Positions 63,569-64,000 of a DNA stretch of 64,000 nt are shown piece by piece. The notes beneath the pieces were generated by a model that saw only the letters and a list, made by a program, of their open reading frames with translations, was not told where the DNA came from and did no database searches. Numbering within the stretch: the first letter of the stretch is position 1; each line of letters begins with the position of its first letter. A program made the translations under genes and the position numbers. The DNA is from Allobosea sp. 47.2.35 (GTDB lineage Bacteria; Pseudomonadota; Alphaproteobacteria; Rhizobiales; Beijerinckiaceae): assembly GCF_024655635.1 (NCBI RefSeq), contig NZ_JANLGI010000004.1, forward strand, positions 62,001-126,000, given 5' to 3'.

Positions 63569-64000
63569 TCAGTTGAGCTTGGCCTTGACCTCGCTCAGCC
63601 CGGCGGCGAAGGCGGCTTCGCCGGCCTTGCCGGCCATCTGGCCGCGCAGGATGGTCTCGGCAGCCTTGGTGGCAGCCTCCGCAGCCGCGGCGCGGACCTC
63701 GGCTTCGGCCTGGCTCTCGGCCTGAGCGATCTTCTCCTCGGCCGCCTTGGTCCGGCGGGCGACGAAATCGGCGAGCTTGGCCTCGGCTTCCGCCGCGAGG
63801 CGCTTGGCCTCGTCATTGGCGGAGGAGACGATCTCGGCGGCCTCGGCCTCGGCGGCCTTGCGCTTGGCGTCGTACTCGGCGAGCAGCTTCTCGGCCTCCT
63901 GACGCAGGCGGCGGGCTTCCGCCAGCTCCTGCGCGACCTTCTCGCCGCGAGCGTCGAGCGCCTTCACGATCGCGCCCGGCACGCCGAACTTGACCAGGAT
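63569..64000 (-). CDS. atpF: F0F1 ATP synthase subunit b, 3' part
   Basis: The C-terminal 143 residues of the ATP synthase b subunit, cut by the window edge. The visible part begins ILVKFGVPGAIVKALDARG, the end of the membrane anchor and the start of the long stalk helix, then a charged coiled coil of Ala, Glu and Lys/Arg (EARRLRQEAEKLLAEYDAK). The short segment ILRGQMAGKAGEAAFAAGLSEVKAKLN (in parts) ends the protein. It is the b, not the b-prime, form by the ALDARGEKV and EARRLRQEAEKLL pattern. A terminator follows. Confidence 0.93.
   Translation of the reverse strand: MLVKFGVPGAIVKALDARGEKVAQELAEARRLRQEAEKLLAEYDAKRKAAEAEAAEIVSSANDEAKRLAAEAEAKLADFVARRTKAAEEKIAQAESQAEAEVRAAAAEAATKAAETILRGQMAGKAGEAAFAAGLSEVKAKLN

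Overview
The window is a high-GC, gene-dense chromosomal segment of an alphaproteobacterium. Its gene orders are typical of Hyphomicrobiales (Rhizobiales): an aa3 cytochrome oxidase operon with coxF, ctaG and SURF1; a cysQ-DUF4170-acyltransferase-waaA-lpxK cluster; ispH-thrB-rnhA; DUF1127 next to a LysR regulator; an IalB-family protein; and separate b-type atpF. A Bosea-like or related genus is my best guess. That is inference from gene content only. Nearly all of the window is core genome, with a few short accessory patches.

Layout. 1-5.2 kb: the end of one M16 peptidase, its non-catalytic partner, pgi and mutL. 5.25-6.83 kb: a small accessory patch with a GFA/CENP-V protein and a putative HNH nuclease toxin with a DUF2019 partner. 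6.9-10.5 kb: RNA modification genes rsmD, an rluB-type pseudouridine synthase with very long Arg/Gly-rich tails, and tadA. 10.6-14.2 kb: a TauE/SafE permease divergent from an ArsR-type regulator across a perfect palindrome, a patatin and a fluoroacetate dehalogenase-like hydrolase. 14.3-18.1 kb: purD, xseA and a secreted dienelactone-hydrolase-like protein. 18.2-22.6 kb: DUF2093 and the lipid A/Kdo cluster. 22.9-27.7 kb: DUF6101, ubiA, a secreted protein, rsmE, gshA and a lone Flp pilin too short for routine ORF calling. 27.7-33.4 kb: LysR/DUF1127, DUF937, a MATE pump and a Kef-type antiporter. 33.5-36.1 kb: ispH, thrB and rnhA, with a truncated extra copy of the rnhA 5' end between thrB and rnhA. 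36.1-39.2 kb: TetR/DUF1772, two GNATs and two small unknown genes in a less GC-rich stretch. 39.3-44.7 kb: a Prx5 peroxiredoxin, a DsbD-alpha-like protein, YqgE/AlgH and a PAS-GGDEF-EAL membrane protein. 44.8-54.8 kb, all on the minus strand: ctaC-ctaD, ctaB-coxF-ctaG-ctaE, DUF983-SURF1, then thrC-M16-GNAT. 55.1-56.3 kb: an IalB-family protein and a lipoprotein. 56.3-61.2 kb: a tandem glycine riboswitch driving gcvT-gcvH-gcvPA-gcvPB. 61.3-64 kb: a YcbB-like L,D-transpeptidase, a second dienelactone-hydrolase-like protein and the 3' part of atpF.

How the genes work together. The cox block encodes the oxidase subunits and the factors that supply heme O (CtaB) and copper (CtaG) and assist assembly (SURF1). 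The gcv block is a full glycine cleavage set except for the shared L protein. waaA and lpxK act in consecutive lipid A-Kdo steps. thrB and thrC, in separate operons, make the last two steps to threonine. Four large imperfect palindromes (3.3, 13.2, 41.7 and 58.2 kb) lie between genes and look like dispersed intergenic repeats.

I see no CRISPR array, insertion sequence, tRNA or rRNA gene. I found no clearly new multi-gene system. The best leads are the toxin/immunity-like pair, the partial rnhA duplication, the palindromic operator between the permease and its regulator, and the dehalogenase.
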